Assembly: GCA_003956705.1 (NCBI GenBank)
Contig: QZCP01000268.1
Location: 304,495-368,494 of the forward strand
Direction of reading: 5' to 3'
Origin: Brevipalpus yothersi
Lineage: Eukaryota > Arthropoda > Arachnida > Trombidiformes > Tenuipalpidae
DNA: 64,000 bases
In this document: piece after piece, positions 38,301 through 51,181 of the stretch
How the letters are laid out: every line of letters begins with the position of its first letter
Position numbering within the stretch: the first letter of the stretch is position 1
Notes under the pieces: model-generated
What the model saw: the letters and a program-made list of their open reading frames with translations, nothing else
The model's database searches: none
What the model was told of the DNA's origin: nothing
Made by a program: the position numbers and the translations under genes

Positions 38301-41300
38301 AGAGAAGGAAAAAGAAGAGAGAAAAGGTGAAGTGGTATTCCTGGGTGAAGAGAGAGTAAACTAGAGTGAAGTGGTGGATTAAATCAGCTGATTGTGTTTT
38401 GTGCACCAAAGTGTGAAGGAAAAGAAGGAGAAAAAAATGTGAGTGAACAAGAGGAGGAGACGAACAAAGGGCCTGAAAGAGAGAGGAGGAAGTGGAAATC
38501 ACAAGAGAGTTTATCATGAGAAAAGGAGGCAAATATTGAGTGGTTTGTGATGAATTGTGCGATAATCGATGGAGCATCATGCAAGGTATAATTGAATAGA
38601 CTTTTCTGCTTTTCTTATAATGGATCCACAGTTCATGAATATTTCATCACAAGTAGGAGAAAGAGAGTGAGAAGAGAGCAAGTGAGCTAGACATGAGAGA
38701 AGGGCCCAGTTTCTAGATGTTTGAGGTAATCATAAGATGAAAACCTCTAAATCATGAATGCTGGCATGGGCTTAGACCGCATCACATCTTGGAATTCAGG
38801 CAATCATGTCGAGACCAGATTGGAAAAGGGAGAGAGAGAGGATATGTAGAGAGAGTCGAGAATAGACTAGAAGAAGATCAAAAGCTCATGAGTAAGTGAG
38901 AGGAGACAAGAGTGATGCGGAGCAGTTAGTTTGCTCAGCGAAAGATAAGTGAGAGAAAAGAGGCGAAGAAGATGATGAAAGGAAGAAAGAAATTAGCTAC
39001 AAATGGATCATTTTACTAACAGTGGCTGTGTGTTGGTGATGAGAGCAATGAAAGAGGTCTTGGGAGGAGGCGGAAAAAGAGAATAGAAAGCGGAAGATGC
39101 GGATGAGAAGCGTGATGAAAGAAGAAGAAAGAGGTTATTCTCATGTGTCTGTGTGTGTGTATACTATATGTATGTGTGTGAATGAGAAGATACTACCATA
39201 GACATAATACGGGATGATCAAAGCGTAACAATATTGGTCTCATAATAATCTGATTCACTGGTGCCTCTTCTCTTATTCGCTTTTCATGAGCATCAAAAGA
39301 AATGAAAGAGAGTGAGAGCTACATTCACGTGACATAGATCATTTGCATCTCTAAACACTGCTTACATTCAGAAATCTTGTCTGAGCAAGCATAGGTTTGC
39401 GCCTCACTTGCTTTCACTATCAACTGGAGGAAGAATAGTCCTACTCAACCGCTGATAATGGTAATAGTTAATGGCTAAGCATACAGCGAAACATTGAAAC
39501 CAAATATATCGTCATGATTATCATTCTCCTTCTCACAATGTTAACATTCATTGCACGCATTCAGCTTTCAACTCCATAGAATAGTGAGCCTCAATCACAC
39601 TATTTCGATGGCAAGCAACAAGATCTAGCATATCCAAAAGTAAGATCATACACCGTGAACACGTCGACAACACTCTGAGGAGATGTTTAGTTTGAAAAAA
39701 TAATAGCTTTACAAGATGCTCAAGTCAACTCGATCACGAAAAAGAGGGAAAGTAAATGTTAAGTGAATCAAATCTAGTTCGACAAATATAAACATCCAGC
39801 GGTTATTATCACTATATATCTAAAAGAAGAAGAAGAAGATGATGATCATCAAGTAAACAATTTTCGAGTGTGGGAAATATTCACACCTACAAGTATACAC
39901 ATGAGAGGTGTCTTTTGGTGTAGTGAAAGAATAAATGTTGGCCAATTGATAGAGAAGTGTTGAAAATGAGAAAGGAAATCCTAAGAAACAAAAAAGCAAA
40001 GAGTGGATGTGTCATGGATGGGGAGAGAGAGATAGAACTTGTGAGAAGAGGGAAAGAGAAAGAGAGAGGAGAAAATGAAGTGAAAATGAGACTGTAAGTT
40101 GGAGATGATGAGAGTGGAATGTTGTTGTTAGAGTTTCTTTTCTCAACTCTCTTTCCCTCATTCACTATTGACATCGCTTTCTACTGATGGAATAGATGCA
40201 GTCGAAAGACCACATTTCACCGGAAAGATAACTGATGATCATGTTGATTCCTTGTTGTTTCAAGAGTAAAGTGAATGATGTTCAGCGGAAAGATGATGAC
40301 AGAACATGGTGGAGCGAGAGAGAGAATGATCGTTTGATAATAGTACGAAAGCAATTTGGCGAAAGATGGTGAAAAGGAGAAGAGAGAAAGTACAACAAAA
40401 TAACAGAGAGGATCATAGAAAAAGAGAGTGAGAGTGTAAGCAGTACAATTGTGGAGATGAAGAGAAGAGAAAGAAGTTACAGAGAGAATGAAAGCGATTC
40501 CAGTTGAGAGAGAGAGAGAAAAAAGGAAAAGATATTTCGGAAAAAGAAAAACTTACCACATGGGCAGCGACTGGTGATGGAGATGTTAGAGGACCTGATG
40601 GATCGGATGCTAATCCAAAGCTTGAATTGCTAGACGGATGCACATATCCCGATGGATGGTGAAGTTCTGGTCTCATGTATGGAGGTGGTGGAATGGCTAT
40701 GGAACGATCGACGGAGGCCATGAACCTAGTATCCAGTTCACGTCGTAGTAAGTCTTGACCTGATATAGAATCACATTGTGGTGGATCAATGGTTGACGAT
40801 GAGGAAGAAGGAGGTGGAGGAGAAGAAAAAAAGCACATAAGTGAATACAAGCTATCCTTTATCCATGGTATCGTTTATGGTTAAACTTTTTTTTTTTGGT
40901 CAAAAACAAGGAAGAAATGAACAGAAGAGAGAGAACATCCAAAGTGAACTGAGAACTGATATAGGCAGATATGAGGATGAAGAGTAAATGGAAGAAGAGA
41001 ATTCAGAATACGATTCCTTCAGAGTTGCCCAAAGTGGGAGAGACTGAGTAGTGCCCTCTACTGAAATATTAGTAAATGTACAGTAAATATGTGTTCCTGT
41101 GCCTAGAAGGCGTTAAATTTTACGCCATCTAGTATTCTAGAATACTGAGAAGAAGAATACATAATATCTTACAGGAATCATTTAGGTAGTGTGAAGCAGT
41201 GGAAGGAGGTCTGATATGAATTCTCCCAAAGGGAAAACACGTTTCCCCTAGGATATTTGTATATTTGTATTCTTTGTGAATCAGTAAAGCCACAAGCAGA

Positions 41301-42093
41301 GAGGGAGGGAAAGAGAGTGAAAGATTGTGAAAAAAAGAGTGTTGAATGATTTGGATGACATTTTATCGAAAAAATTTTTCCTGACAACCTTAGGGCATAT
41401 AGAGGACAGACAGTCAGAAGAAGGTAAGAGTCCGTCATAAGAGGTAGAGGTAGAAAAAGAGAGAAAGAGAGAGGTAGTTCAGCCAACCCGAGTGGTGAAA
41501 AGAAGAAGAAGAAGAAGAAGAAAATTTTCATGAAAAGAGGCGATCTTCAGAGCGAGAAGAACGAAGAAGAAGAAAGCGGTCGAGCAAAAATCTCATTGTG
41601 TTCACTACCTTCTTTCACACTTCAGTTCTCTACCTTTTTTCTTTACTTCAATTTCTTTCTCTTTCTTTCTCTTTCTCAATCTCTACTCTCTTCTCTTTAC
41701 TCTCTCTCTCTCCATTATAGTGGACACTATTTGTCCAGACACACATACACTTACATGCATACATGCATACAAATATACATAGATAGTGTGGTCTGTACGC
41801 TCGTTTACAAGGTTCTCATTTTCACAATGTGACAAGCGGCCTAATCTTCTCGTTGGGCAAACCATTTTGTGAGCTCCAAATGACTAGGCCAAACGGTAAT
41901 TCAACTATAGTAGCCTATTGTGTCATATATCAATGCGCCAGCCAGCTACGGTGACACTAATCTCATCTCGCTGTTTTTACGCTTATTCAACACGCAAACA
42001 CAATCAGCCACATCTACTATGTGCCAATAGAGAAACGTAAAAGGGGCGATAAAGATGAGGAGTGAGAGAATAGGCAAAGGAGGTGGTGAGAAA

Positions 42094-42139
<46 letters not shown>

Positions 42140-42515
42140 NNNNNNNNNNNNNNNNNNNNNNNNNNNNNNNNNNNNNNNNNNNNNNNNNNNNNNNNNNNNN
42201 NNNNNNNNNNNNNNNNNNNNNNNNNNNNNNNNNNNNNNNNNNNNNNNNNNNNNNNNNNNNNNNNNNNNNNNNNNNNNNNNNNNNNNNNNNNNNNNNNNNN
42301 NNNNNNNNNNNNNNNNNNNNNNNNNNNNNNNNNNNNNNNNNNNNNNNNNNNNNNNNNNNNNNNNNNNNNNNNNNNNNNNNNNNNNNNNNNNNNNNNNNNN
42401 NNNNNNNNNNNNNNNNNNNNNNNNNNNNNNNNNNNNNNNNNNNNNNNNNNNNNNNNNNNNNNNNNNNNNNNNNNNNNNNNNNNNNNNNNNNNNNNNNNNN
42501 NNNNNNNNNNNNNNN

Positions 42516-42579
<64 letters not shown>

Positions 42580-45126
42580 GAATCCTCCTAGTGAGAGAGA
42601 TGAGAGCAGGGCAATGATCAATGAGACAAGAGAAAAGAATCAGGAAGGCTGATGGGAGCAGAAAAAGTGTCTTTAAACGGAAAAACTATGGATGCTGAGA
42701 GGAAGAGGAAGAAGAAGAAGAAGAAGAGGATGAGAAAGAAAAAGGAGATGGATGGTGAAGAGAAGAAAAAGAGAAAAAGAAAAATTCGACGAGAAACTCA
42801 CATCCTCCATTGAAAACGGGCCACGGATGACGTGAAAGGCTCGGTGAAGGTGCAGGATGTTCATCAGATTTTGATGATAAAGATTTTGGTGATTTGGTGA
42901 GAGGAGACTTATGAGATTGTGAGCTAGATGATTCTTTATCCGAATTTGATGATGATAATTTGGAGGAAGATGAGGAGGATGATAATCGCTTCTCGGGAGA
43001 AGACAATTTGGTTGTTGACAGCGGTGGGCAACATGTGGCCACGGTTGTCGATACCGTGGTTGTTGTTGTCGGAATAGAATTGATGGTCGCTTTCGATTTA
43101 GACGGAAAAGGTGTAAAGGAACTGATAATTCCTTTGATTGACTGTAATGCTGTTTTACCATTGATATTGCAACTATAATCCGGAGATGGCTCACGAGAAT
43201 TTCTTTTTCTTGGTCCACAATCACGAGCCTCACATGCACCGTTGGTGGTTATTGAAGGTGTTGGGAACAGGTTTTTGGGAATAGGTGATTTGGGGCTACA
43301 TTTTCTCTCTGTTAAAGACATTCTACTACTACTACTATTACTACTATTACTACTTATACTGCTACTTGTGTTACTACTTATACTGCTACTACTAGAGCTA
43401 CAATTACTATTGCTACAAGTTGATAGAGTGCTGGAGACCACCGTTGTGGTCACTGTTGTCGTCGTGATTGAAATTACATTCGATGATGATGAACTATATT
43501 TACTTGTTATCGGACATGATGCACGCCAATCAGCTAATCTTTTGGTTGATTCTACAGTTGACTCATTACTATTACCATTGTTATTATTATTATTAATATT
43601 ATTATTACTATTGCAACATTTGGGCGATGATGGCGATCTTTTAAGATCACATAAGATAGGCTTACATTCTACACTCTCTCGGACACTATTCCCAGTTACC
43701 TGAACACGAGGCGACTTATCTTTACCCGGAGAGGATGAATTCTTAGATTTCCAGTCAGGTGAAGATAATCTTTTCGGTAGAGATTCACTAATCATATTCA
43801 CTGTTGTGGTTGATGTTGTTGATGTTATAGTTTTACATGTTGTTGTTGTCGTAACAGTAGTAGGAGTGGTCAAGCATGATGTATTAACAATTGATTTAGT
43901 ATTAGGAGGAGGAATTAAACATGATTTACTCGAATCTTTGTCAGACTTTTTGGTCGATTCAGCACTACGATTGATAACATGATTCTTCGTGATTGTTGTC
44001 GTACCATTTGAACCATTAGTCTCCAATTTGTGCTCCTTGATTTCGTGAACACCATTGGTGGTTATTTTAGAAGTAGATAATTGATTTTTCGATGTTTTGC
44101 TTGATTTCTTCTCTGACGCAGATGATTTATTGGCTAATGATGGCCGACTGGTGGTTATAGTGGTTATTGCAGCTGATGATGTAACAGTTGCGGTCACTTT
44201 GTGAGAAGAATTTGATGAATCGGCTATTTTTTTACTTGACTTCTTACTTGATCCATTACTACTACTATTGCAACAATTTTTCGATGATAATAATTTATTG
44301 GAATCACCTGATTTTGGTCCACATTCTCGTACACCATTAGTAGTGTTGCTGGCTTGTGAAGTAGAGAGCTGATTCTTATTCAAAGATGATTTAGATGATG
44401 ATTTTTTCTTTGGCGTGGCCAATTTGGTGGTCAACGATGAATTACTGGAAATCACGGTCTTGGACGCTGTTGTGGTTATATCTGGCAACGAAGGCAAATA
44501 CAAATTGCTAACTCCTTTAGCTGACTCTTTTGTTGATTCACTATTACTATTGCAATGATTTTTAGGAGATAATTTGATAGAATCACTCGTCCTTGGTCCA
44601 CATTCTCGGCTTTCCCGAGCACCGTTACTAGTTAAATGAGTTGTAGATAACTTATTTTTTGAAGGTAAAATATCAGCATTATTTTTAAGCCCACATTTAC
44701 CATTGTTGTTAGTCCTCTGGTGATTGTTTTGATGATGATGATTAGTTCTATTGAACAAGTGTGGTGCTTCGTCATTTGTGGCAGATGTAGCTATCAGTGT
44801 GACTGAATGTGGTGTTGATGAGGCAGTGGTAGTTGTTGTCACGATGGGAGATGCTGATGATGATGATGATGTTGTTGTTGTTGTGGGTACCACATTCTGT
44901 GGCAGCTGATGTGTTTTATGATCCTTTTTACTTTTAGATTTAGATATACTCTCTTTTGTACACTTTTTAGTGGATGATCCATGATTCTTGGTAGTAGTTA
45001 ATCCGGGAGACAGTGGACGCTTATGTGAAGAGTTGGCTATCACTTTGCACTCATTTGTTCCATCTTCTTTTGACTCTTTAATATCTTCACATTCCAATTG
45101 TTTGACAGTTTTCTATATATACACAG

Positions 45127-45165
<39 letters not shown>

Positions 45166-45681
45166 AAAGAAAGTGTATCAATGATTACCGTGAGGAAACA
45201 AAAGAGCATATCGAAAGCATGTTAGTAAATAAATTAGCGATACGAATCATTCCATGAATACATTGATTAAGTGTGAGAAAGAAAGAGAAAAATGGATATG
45301 TGTATGTAGGTATACACACACAGGAGTATCCAAAATGAGAATAGGCATCATAGTGAAAGGAAAACAAGGGATAAATGATCTTACCTCTAGATCACCATAC
45401 GATAGGAAGGCAACTATAGCAAATCCGTCGACAATATCTTCCTCGAAAAGTGTATTGACCTTATCCTTTTTCTTAATCCTCTTCTTAGGCTTGATGGCCT
45501 GCTTTTTGAGTGTAGCACCATCAGTCTCCTCACCACAAACGGACTCTTTACTGTTGTGACTATTCTTCTTACTGTTGCTTATTGGCTGATTACTAGTATT
45601 ACTTTTACCTTTTCGACGGCAATGGGAAGACATGGCTATGTCCCAATGATTAGCCTGATTGTGTTGGAGGACATGATTCAC
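35397..45681 (-). CDS. AUTS2: AUTS2/FBRSL1 family protein (fly Tay bridge homologue)
   Basis: Nuclear protein family acting in neural development; vertebrate AUTS2 joins a PRC1-type complex and activates transcription. Four exons join in frame to about 1591 aa: 45385-45681, 42802-45112, 40557-40759 and 35397-37361. Three spaced family motifs identify it. FEEDIVDGFAIVAFLSYGDL closes exon 1. QDLLRRELDTRFMASVD with PPPPYMRPELHH is in exon 3. PGRWNAMHARIAWEIRRHK opens exon 4. A DRNRLIDFF motif and RDFASRRELYEREHLLQRYN near the C-terminus also fit. Exon 2 is a 770-residue Ser/Thr/Asn-rich, Lys-containing low-complexity region. A second in-frame ATG at 45633 would shorten the N-terminus by 16 residues. 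Intron 2 holds the assembly gap, so an unseen exon there is possible, but the visible splice phases already match. Confidence 0.92.
42097..42575. repeat. (GA)n microsatellite interrupted by an assembly gap
   Basis: GA dinucleotides run into a block of 376 unknown bases (42140-42515) from both sides. The gap probably represents an unresolved (GA)n array and lies in intron 2 of the AUTS2-like gene, just past the exon 2 donor. Confidence 0.95.
45121..45165. repeat. (CA)n microsatellite
   Basis: A CA-rich run inside intron 1 of the AUTS2-like gene, immediately upstream (in the gene's sense) of the exon 2 acceptor. Confidence 0.85.
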
Positions 45682-46312
45682 ATCACAAGTGATATTTTAT
45701 ATATTAATAAACAAAATTAGGGTAATAAATTAGTGAGATGGATAGAGAGAGAAAGAGATACATAACATACACAAATCAGAACTTCTGTGTTCAACACTCA
45801 CAAGTGTACACATTCAAGTAAGTAGAGTTGCACAAGCATCACCCGAGATGGCACTTTACCAAGCTAGTTGCAAAAAAATTTTTGCGAACATCAATCGATG
45901 AAAAAATCTTGAAACTTTCAAGTTGAAAGTTCTTTTGGAAATGATAAAATTAAATTATGAGAGAGATAAAAAATTTTCTTGATTAATTGTGGGTATGGAG
46001 GGGGAAATGAATGGGAAAAAAGATTGCACTACACTATCAGATTTGTTGGAATTTTCGATATGATGAATGGGACAGTCAGCTGACTTGGTAGTTTTTTCCC
46101 TTTAAACTTGTGTACGCGACAATATTGACAAGTTTGAGAGAATCTCGTGATGATGAAAGGATAAATAATGAGAGGTGCAATATTTACGATTTATTTTATC
46201 ACTTATTTTGATGCAAAACAGTTTGAGAAAGGAAGAGGAAGAATAAAAATGATAGTTTGTGAGAGGAATAAATGTATGTAAATGTTGAACATATATGGGA
46301 GATGTGTGATCA
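45682..46312. other. Intergenic region upstream of the AUTS2-like gene
   Basis: No gene. A minus-strand AATAAA at 46190-46195, 118 bases past the RSL24D1 stop, is a likely polyadenylation signal for that gene. The promoter of the AUTS2-like gene should lie in the remainder; I see no clear TATA box. Confidence 0.5.
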
Positions 46313-46965
46313 TTAATTTGTAGCCATTTCCGCCTCTTCTTCACTTTCGACGACCATTTCTTCCTCTTCCTCTTCTTCGGATAATTTTTCATCTTCAAAT
46401 CTAACTACTACTTTGGCTTTATTTCGCTTTTCTCGTACCATACCGGCTGCAGGAGATTTGATCAGAGACATGCCGCGCTTGACCTCTTTGATATCCATAT
46501 CCCGCTCGATAGCGTTAGCTTTTCTTAATCTTTTCATAACATAGTCAGCCTCTCTTCGTTTCCTAATTTCAGTAACTCTTTTCATAGCATCTACAGTCTT
46601 TTGCCACAATTCTCGGCTATACTTTATCGGCACATCTCGTCGCTTCTCAAATTCAAATGATGGATCATTTGTCAATTCTTTACCAACAGCTTTACGATAC
46701 GATTTTGTCCATCTAGTTTTTCGTGGATTCTTTTTCTGATTAAATCGTCTCCTACATTTACTTCGACAAAATTTAAACATCTAAAAGAACATCAAAATCA
46801 GAAATTAAACAACAATCAATTAATCATCAATATCAATATCAAAATTTACACACACAAACATTAACCTCTACGCTTCCAACTTACCTTACAATCATTTCGA
46901 ACAAACGTTATCCCATGTCCAGGATAAACAGGAGATGAACAGAACGAACACCGTTCAACTCTCAT
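46313..46965 (-). CDS. RSL24D1: Ribosome biogenesis protein RLP24
   Basis: Assembly factor of the large ribosomal subunit that holds the place of eL24 on pre-60S particles until it is exchanged in the cytoplasm. Two exons, 46885-46965 and 46313-46780, join in frame to 182 aa. The L24e-type zinc site is visible as [18 protein letters not shown] and [20 protein letters not shown], split by the intron. [17 protein letters not shown] and the [19 protein letters not shown] segment match RLP24 rather than ribosomal eL24. The C-terminus is an acidic Glu-rich tail. It lies head to head with IMP4, 341 bases apart. Confidence 0.96.
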
Positions 46966-47306
46966 CTCACTACTAAATCTATTAAATTAATTCTATTAAA
47001 TTTACACTTGATTAAATCAATTTAAATGTCCAACTGTTCAAACACTGTCAACAGTGTCAAGATCCGAAAAACGTGGAAAAAATTTTGACTCATCAAAACA
47101 TGCTGTAAGGTAGCGCTGTGATCAGTGTCCAATAAAAAGCAACATTTTTTAAAACCTCGTGTTTAAGGAACTTTAATTGATGTGGTTTAATTTGATGGTG
47201 ATTATGGACATGCTTTGGTGTTGTGATTAAGGTTTGACTGTTTGTGTGAATCTGTGAAAATTGGATATATCTACATTTCTTAGGGGTTGTGTGATCAATT
47301 GGAATC
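46966..47306. promoter_or_regulatory. Shared promoter region of RSL24D1 and IMP4
   Basis: A 341-base interval between two divergent start codons, both of ribosome-biogenesis genes. No TATA box is evident. A bidirectional promoter is inferred from the spacing alone. Confidence 0.5.
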
Positions 47307-48188
47307 ATGATTCGTCGACAGCAAAGATTGAGACGTGAATATTTGTTTCGAAAAGCAGTTGAAAATCAGAAAAGATTGGTTGAAGAGCGAAAGCAAAAGA
47401 TTAAAGATGCTCTGGAAAATAATACCATGATTCCGACAGATTTACGGGAAGGTGCATTGTCGTTGAACAGAGTTTTGGAATTGGATGATGATGGCGGTGA
47501 ACAGGTGACCAGTCATGAGGATGATGAGTACCGGTGGGCAGGAGTTGAGGATCCCAAAATCGTTGTAACCACATCTCGAGATCCAAGTTCGAAATTGAAA
47601 CAATTTGCCAAAGAGATAAAGTTAATTTTTCCGAATTCTCAGCGAATTAATCGTGGAAATTATGAGATGAAAAAACTTATGGATGCATGTCGGAGTAATG
47701 ATGTTACCGATTTCATTATCCTCCATGAAACAAGAGGAAAACCTGATGGTATGATAATATCTCACTTGCCCTTTGGTCCGACAGCTTATTTTCAACTTTC
47801 CAATGTTGTCATGAGACATGACATTCCCAATATTAGCAAGATGTCCGAAGCATATCCCCATTTAATTTTCAATAATTTCAAATCAAAGTTAGGTCAACGT
47901 GTGACCAATATTCTCAAATACTTGTTTCCAGTTCCCAAAGAAGACTCGAAGCGAATCATCACTTTTAGTAATGTTGAAGATTTTATAGTGTTCAGACACC
48001 ATACTTACAAGAAAGTTGATGGTGAAATTGAATTAGAAGAATGTGGGCCAAGGTTTGAGATGAGACTATATCAAATCAAACTGGGTACACTTGATCAGGA
48101 AGATATTGCTGAAATCGAATGGGCCCTAAAACCATATATGCAAACTGCTAAAAAGAGAAAAACACTGGGAGACGATCCTTTTGATTGA
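47307..48188 (+). CDS. IMP4: U3 snoRNP protein IMP4
   Basis: Component of the small-subunit processome that, with MPP10 and IMP3, guides U3 snoRNA pairing for 18S rRNA maturation in the nucleolus. One uninterrupted exon of 293 aa, almost the human length of 291. It starts MIRRQQRLRREYLFRKA, typical of the family. The Brix domain spans about residues 84-270, with KIVVTTSRDPSSKLKQFAKE, TDFIILHETRGKPDGMIISH, LPFGPTAYFQLSNVVMRHDI and CGPRFEMRLYQIKLGTL. The C-terminus ends KKRKTLGDDPFD. The lack of introns contrasts with most neighbours. Confidence 0.97.
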   Translation: MIRRQQRLRREYLFRKAVENQKRLVEERKQKIKDALENNTMIPTDLREGALSLNRVLELDDDGGEQVTSHEDDEYRWAGVEDPKIVVTTSRDPSSKLKQFAKEIKLIFPNSQRINRGNYEMKKLMDACRSNDVTDFIILHETRGKPDGMIISHLPFGPTAYFQLSNVVMRHDIPNISKMSEAYPHLIFNNFKSKLGQRVTNILKYLFPVPKEDSKRIITFSNVEDFIVFRHHTYKKVDGEIELEECGPRFEMRLYQIKLGTLDQEDIAEIEWALKPYMQTAKKRKTLGDDPFD

Positions 48189-49414
48189 TTGATAAATTTT
48201 GTTCATTAACTTCCAAATTTTTTATGTAAAATGAATTTGCCAATGAATATTGAAATAGCTAAACGAATCGTTGAATTTCCTCCTTTCGCACCTTGAATTG
48301 AATAAGTAATTCTCTTGATGAACATAAATGATTATAAGCAACTTAAATTGTTTGATCAGTAGAAAGGTGAGGATAGTTACCGATCACTTCTTTCGAAAAA
48401 AATTCAGCTAACATGATGAGACTATCACCTCTATCGCGTCTATTCAGACTGTGAAAACCATAAGAAATCGGCATTGAATCACATTGGTAATACACTAAAG
48501 CTGTTCAACTGTGGACCAGAATTATAAAGTTTATGAAAGTTTTTTTTTCATGTAGACAAAAAAAATCTGCTCCATTGAATCATTTGGCTGATCAAGCAAT
48601 GAACGACTATTTTCAGCACATATTTCGAGACTCGTTAGATTCTTTTGTTAGACCAAACTTGCGATTCATTTTCTTTATGCATTCCTTTTGTTCATACATG
48701 AAAATATCTCTTGAGAGTACTGCAGAAATGATTGGTTATTGATATCGATGAGGTGCTTTCCTATTTTCTGTCCATCCTCTCAATTCACACACTTGCTTGG
48801 AAGCCAATTGATTGATACGAATTCTAAGGTCAATATTGGATAGCTCATCTTTTTCGGCAACCTTTTATATCTGAAGCTAATGGAATAGATTTTCCATCCC
48901 TAACTAACCCTGACCACAGGCTCACGTGCTTCAGAATGTCATATATCACTCTATAATATGAGACGAGGCGAGTGGAAAAATTTTTTATCCCCTTAGATTT
49001 TCAGAATTCAAATTCAAATTCTGGCAATCTTCTCTGCCAATGCCCTTTAGTACGATAAAGATAATAATTGCCTTTTAAACCTTGCACACCTTTTAAATGC
49101 TCACAGTTTCTTCACAGATTCACTGTGTGCAAACTTATTGGCCCAGGACAATTTGCATCTCTCCTTATTTTGAAATTCTTGTATTTGAGTTCTGTCCGAA
49201 GAAGATCACACATGCTTGTTTCCACATTTTTTTCCTTCATATAACCCTACCCTGAGCGGATTTAAATTTATTTGTGTGACTATTAAACAGTAGAAAATAT
49301 AGCTCTCAATAATCTACATCATTTTTTTCTGAGAATATTTTATCTTCTGACAACACCACGTCATCGGGTAGATCAGCTATCTTGTCACTCAGTTTGCAAA
49401 CCATATTCTATTCG
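48189..49414. other. Intergenic region; 3' flank of the six-cysteine array
   Basis: No gene seen. A minus-strand AATAAA at 49267-49272 may end the first array gene. The segment around 49283-49345 (CTCTCAATAATCTACATCA and neighbours) recurs in similar form near 53130-53190 and 54735-54785, marking duplicated flanks. Confidence 0.55.
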
Positions 49415-50079
49415 TTAGATCGAAGGTGTAACCTTCTTGGCAAAAGATTTCAACAGCTCGGATACTAGTCCATAGTCTCCATCAGGTAGAGTTTTCATTA
49501 TACATTCCTTCAGAAATAGATGAGAGAATTAATTCTAAATAGTCAAACCTTTTTCATGCATAGAGCTTACATGGACATGCCCATTATCCTTCATACCATC
49601 GAAATTTTCAACCAAGCACTTTATCTGTTTGTTTGAATGATAAGGTGTAAAAAATTTCTCTCAATTCTTAAACTCAACATACCGCAGTATGAACGATATG
49701 AGTATTCGCTTTACAGTGTTCCTTGTCTCTGATCGAATGAAATCGTTGATAATCAAATATTTTTGCTTCAACAGAGAAAAAACTTACGCTTCATGACCAG
49801 GGGAACCTTTGTATGTAAAATCTTTGGCACACTTCTTCGTCTTTCCCTCCTCACCAGTATCTTTCAGATGAGTCTGCGAGAATTAAAAATAGTTTTATGA
49901 TGTAACTGATCAAGGAAGTACATGAGTAATTGAAAGGATATGCTTACTAGCAGGCACTGTTTGAATGCCAAGGTATATTTAACAACATGAGGTCCATCTT
50001 TTCTACATAGATCGACTTCTTTGCTCTCTGTATGCCAAGAAGACAAGAGAACTATGGAAACAAGGAAAATACTTTTCAT
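49415..50079 (-). CDS. Six-cysteine secreted protein, array copy A
   Basis: Unrecognised family; 136 aa from five exons: 49948-50079, 49788-49873, 49683-49728, 49571-49624 and 49415-49507. A signal peptide is clear (MKSIFLVSIVLLSSWHTESK). The mature protein of about 116 aa is charged and probably helical, with six cysteines: one pair in exon 1 (VDLCRKDG, FKQCLL), then one per exon (KTKKCAKDF, DKEHCKAN, IKCLVE, ECIMKTL). Spacing is C-x16-C-x16-C-x18-C-x12-C-x16-C. This does not fit the classical insect odorant-binding pattern, though a small disulfide-bonded carrier or effector role is plausible. Exon lengths 86, 46 and 54 recur in copies B and D. It is most similar to copy D. Confidence 0.85.
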
Positions 50080-50160
50080 TTGGGAAAGAACAATTATTCT
50101 GACAATTAAATCAAAGATTGAAAAGAATAACTGTGGAGAGAAGTAAAAATTTTTCCTCCT

Positions 50161-50200
50161 TTTTATACCAATGAACCACCTCATAAACTTCCCAGATGTT
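50161..50200 (-). promoter_or_regulatory. Promoter module of array copy A
   Basis: On the minus strand the order is CATCTGGGAAGTT, a degenerate TGAGGTGG, and TATAAAA about 82 bases before the start codon. The same order occurs before copies B, D and, less well, E. Confidence 0.6.
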
Positions 50201-50236
50201 TCATAATATTCGACTAACTAAAGAATCCATCAATTT

Positions 50237-50298
<62 letters not shown>

Positions 50299-51181
50299 GA
50301 GAAATAAGAATTTTAAGCGATTTCATTATCTTATTTTTTGACCAAAATTACTGAGTCTCAAATTGTTTCCAAATTAATATTGGTACAACGAGTCGGTTGA
50401 GAACAAATGAGCACAACCAAATATTATTATTCATAATCAAGAACAGTTTTTGGCTGTAAATTCGATCGCTTAGATCAATTACTGATGAAAAGATCCTGTC
50501 AAGTTCGAACTAGGTTGAAATCGTAGAATATCCCATCATTTCTTATAATTTGATCGTTCATTCACTATTATAATTATCATCATTATTATTATGACCTTCT
50601 TGGTGAAGTTCTTAATTTAAATAACTTTCTAACTTCTCTCCAAATCATCTCAATGCTTGATATCGCTACTCAAAATCCACGTAATCAATTTTAGTTTTAG
50701 AATCAATACTGAATGACTTATCTTTCAATGCCATGTATTTCTGTATATAGTATAATGAATCTCTCAAAATGATCCATGACTATGGGTATATTCTTCTTAA
50801 GGAGTCAAAAAAATCTTGTACCATGAAGCAAAACGACTGCCAATGCCTCAGATCAAGAGTCCAATCATAATAATGAAATTAGAAATATGAAACATTTGAG
50901 AATGAGAAAAGATATCGAATGCTAAAGAGAATAATGTGGACAATGTGGCTCGCAACAATCTATTCTCCTATCAGTCTTTTTCAACTATTTTTCCTTATGC
51001 TTGATACCCTCTTCTTGTACAAAATTATCAATCTATTTTGATGAAATAAATTTTTAATGGTCAAGAGTCAAGATTCAAGCGATTTTATTGAGATGAGGTT
51101 AATTTTCATCATCGAAATCCCAGCTACCCCATGTTGCTTAGTCAATCAGCTATCTGGGCAATTTAGTTTGATACCCACATT
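50201..51181. other. Intergenic region between array copies A and B
   Basis: A (GA)n tract fills 50238-50294. The stretch near 50830-50880 (CGACTGCCAATGCCTCAGAT and following) recurs in diverged form near 52975-53025 and 57745-57790. A minus-strand AATAAA at 51084-51089 may end copy B. No gene seen. Confidence 0.55.

Noticed and set aside
42004..42652. Open frames spanning the run of N
   Set aside because: Unknown bases cannot contain stop codons, so the frames are artefacts of the gap and the GA repeat.
43242..43703. Leu/Val-rich plus-strand frame of 153 aa
   Set aside because: It is the antisense shadow of the Ser/Thr/Asn-rich exon 2 of the AUTS2-like gene.
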